This document shows, piece by piece, positions 63,984 to 64,000 of a stretch of DNA of 64,000 nt. This DNA comes from Pseudooceanicola algae. Its GTDB lineage: Bacteria; Pseudomonadota; Alphaproteobacteria; Rhodobacterales; Rhodobacteraceae. A program made the position numbers and the translations under genes. The notes below the pieces were generated by a model. That model was not told the origin of the DNA. It did not search any database and saw nothing but the letters and a program-made list of their open reading frames with translations. The DNA is taken from contig NZ_CP060436.1 in assembly GCF_003590145.2 (NCBI RefSeq), positions 2,018,001-2,082,000 of the forward strand, given 5' to 3'. How positions within the stretch are numbered: the first letter of the stretch is position 1; every line of letters begins with the position of its first letter.

Positions 63984-64000
63984 CGGGCCACCTGTCACGG

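Overview
The window is chromosomal DNA of an alphaproteobacterium, almost certainly a Rhodobacteraceae (Roseobacter-group) species. The evidence is high GC, a Rhodobacter-type block of ethylmalonyl-CoA-pathway and TCA-cycle genes (ccr, ecm, mch, mcl2, sdhCDAB, mdh, sucCDAB, lpd), a Rhodobacteraceae-type DUF6473 protein, and GC-rich dispersed palindromic repeats that I associate with this family. No phage, IS element, CRISPR array, tRNA or rRNA was seen.

Layout. 1-2931: 3' part of dnaE (minus strand), then an ArsR regulator/SRPBCC pair. 3084-12583: a purine module made of xanthine dehydrogenase (xdhABC) run into a BMP-type nucleoside ABC transporter, closed by a terminator. 12654-17318: a GcvT-type dimethylglycine/sarcosine dehydrogenase divergent from etfBA, its probable electron acceptor. 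17453-25137: a DUF6473 protein, 3-hydroxybutyryl-CoA dehydrogenase, a RecD-like helicase, and the divergent ccr/ecm pair of the ethylmalonyl-CoA pathway. 25214-29227: acylphosphatase, a DUF1989 protein, an aldo/keto reductase with purine nucleoside phosphorylase, and an outer-membrane barrel. 29455-32961: ornithine/lysine-type decarboxylase behind a structured leader with a 22-codon upstream ORF, a small Cys protein, a 660-base spacer with a probable structured RNA, and SHOCT and 55-residue proteins. 33056-39497: sdhCDAB, then mesaconyl-CoA hydratase (mch), DUF1737, NnrU and mcl2. 39887-52973: mdh, sucC-x-sucD, DUF805, sucA-sucB, a cupin/small protein/MAPEG/MAPEG insert, and lpd. 53177-58061: glycosyltransferase, PPOX flavoprotein, plsC, ftsX, ftsE and a zinc-ribbon protein. 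58164-63983: DUF4175 protein, lysA, DUF2834, a small lipoprotein and argH.

How it works together. Ccr, Ecm, Mch and Mcl2 assimilate acetyl-CoA, and Hbd and ETF serve related acyl-CoA steps. The succinate and malate formed enter the adjacent TCA genes. The promoters of sdhC and sucC each carry two copies of the palindrome TGTGATCACA (one of the four copies differs at one end base) at the same 21-base spacing, so one regulator probably controls both.

The most unusual features are these paired operators; the decarboxylase leader with its uORF and Shine-Dalgarno switch; an unannotated structured RNA candidate at 31252-31565; a dispersed palindromic repeat, one copy of which is translated in frame inside xdhB; and an apparent one-base frameshift in a C-tract at the start of the DUF6473 gene.
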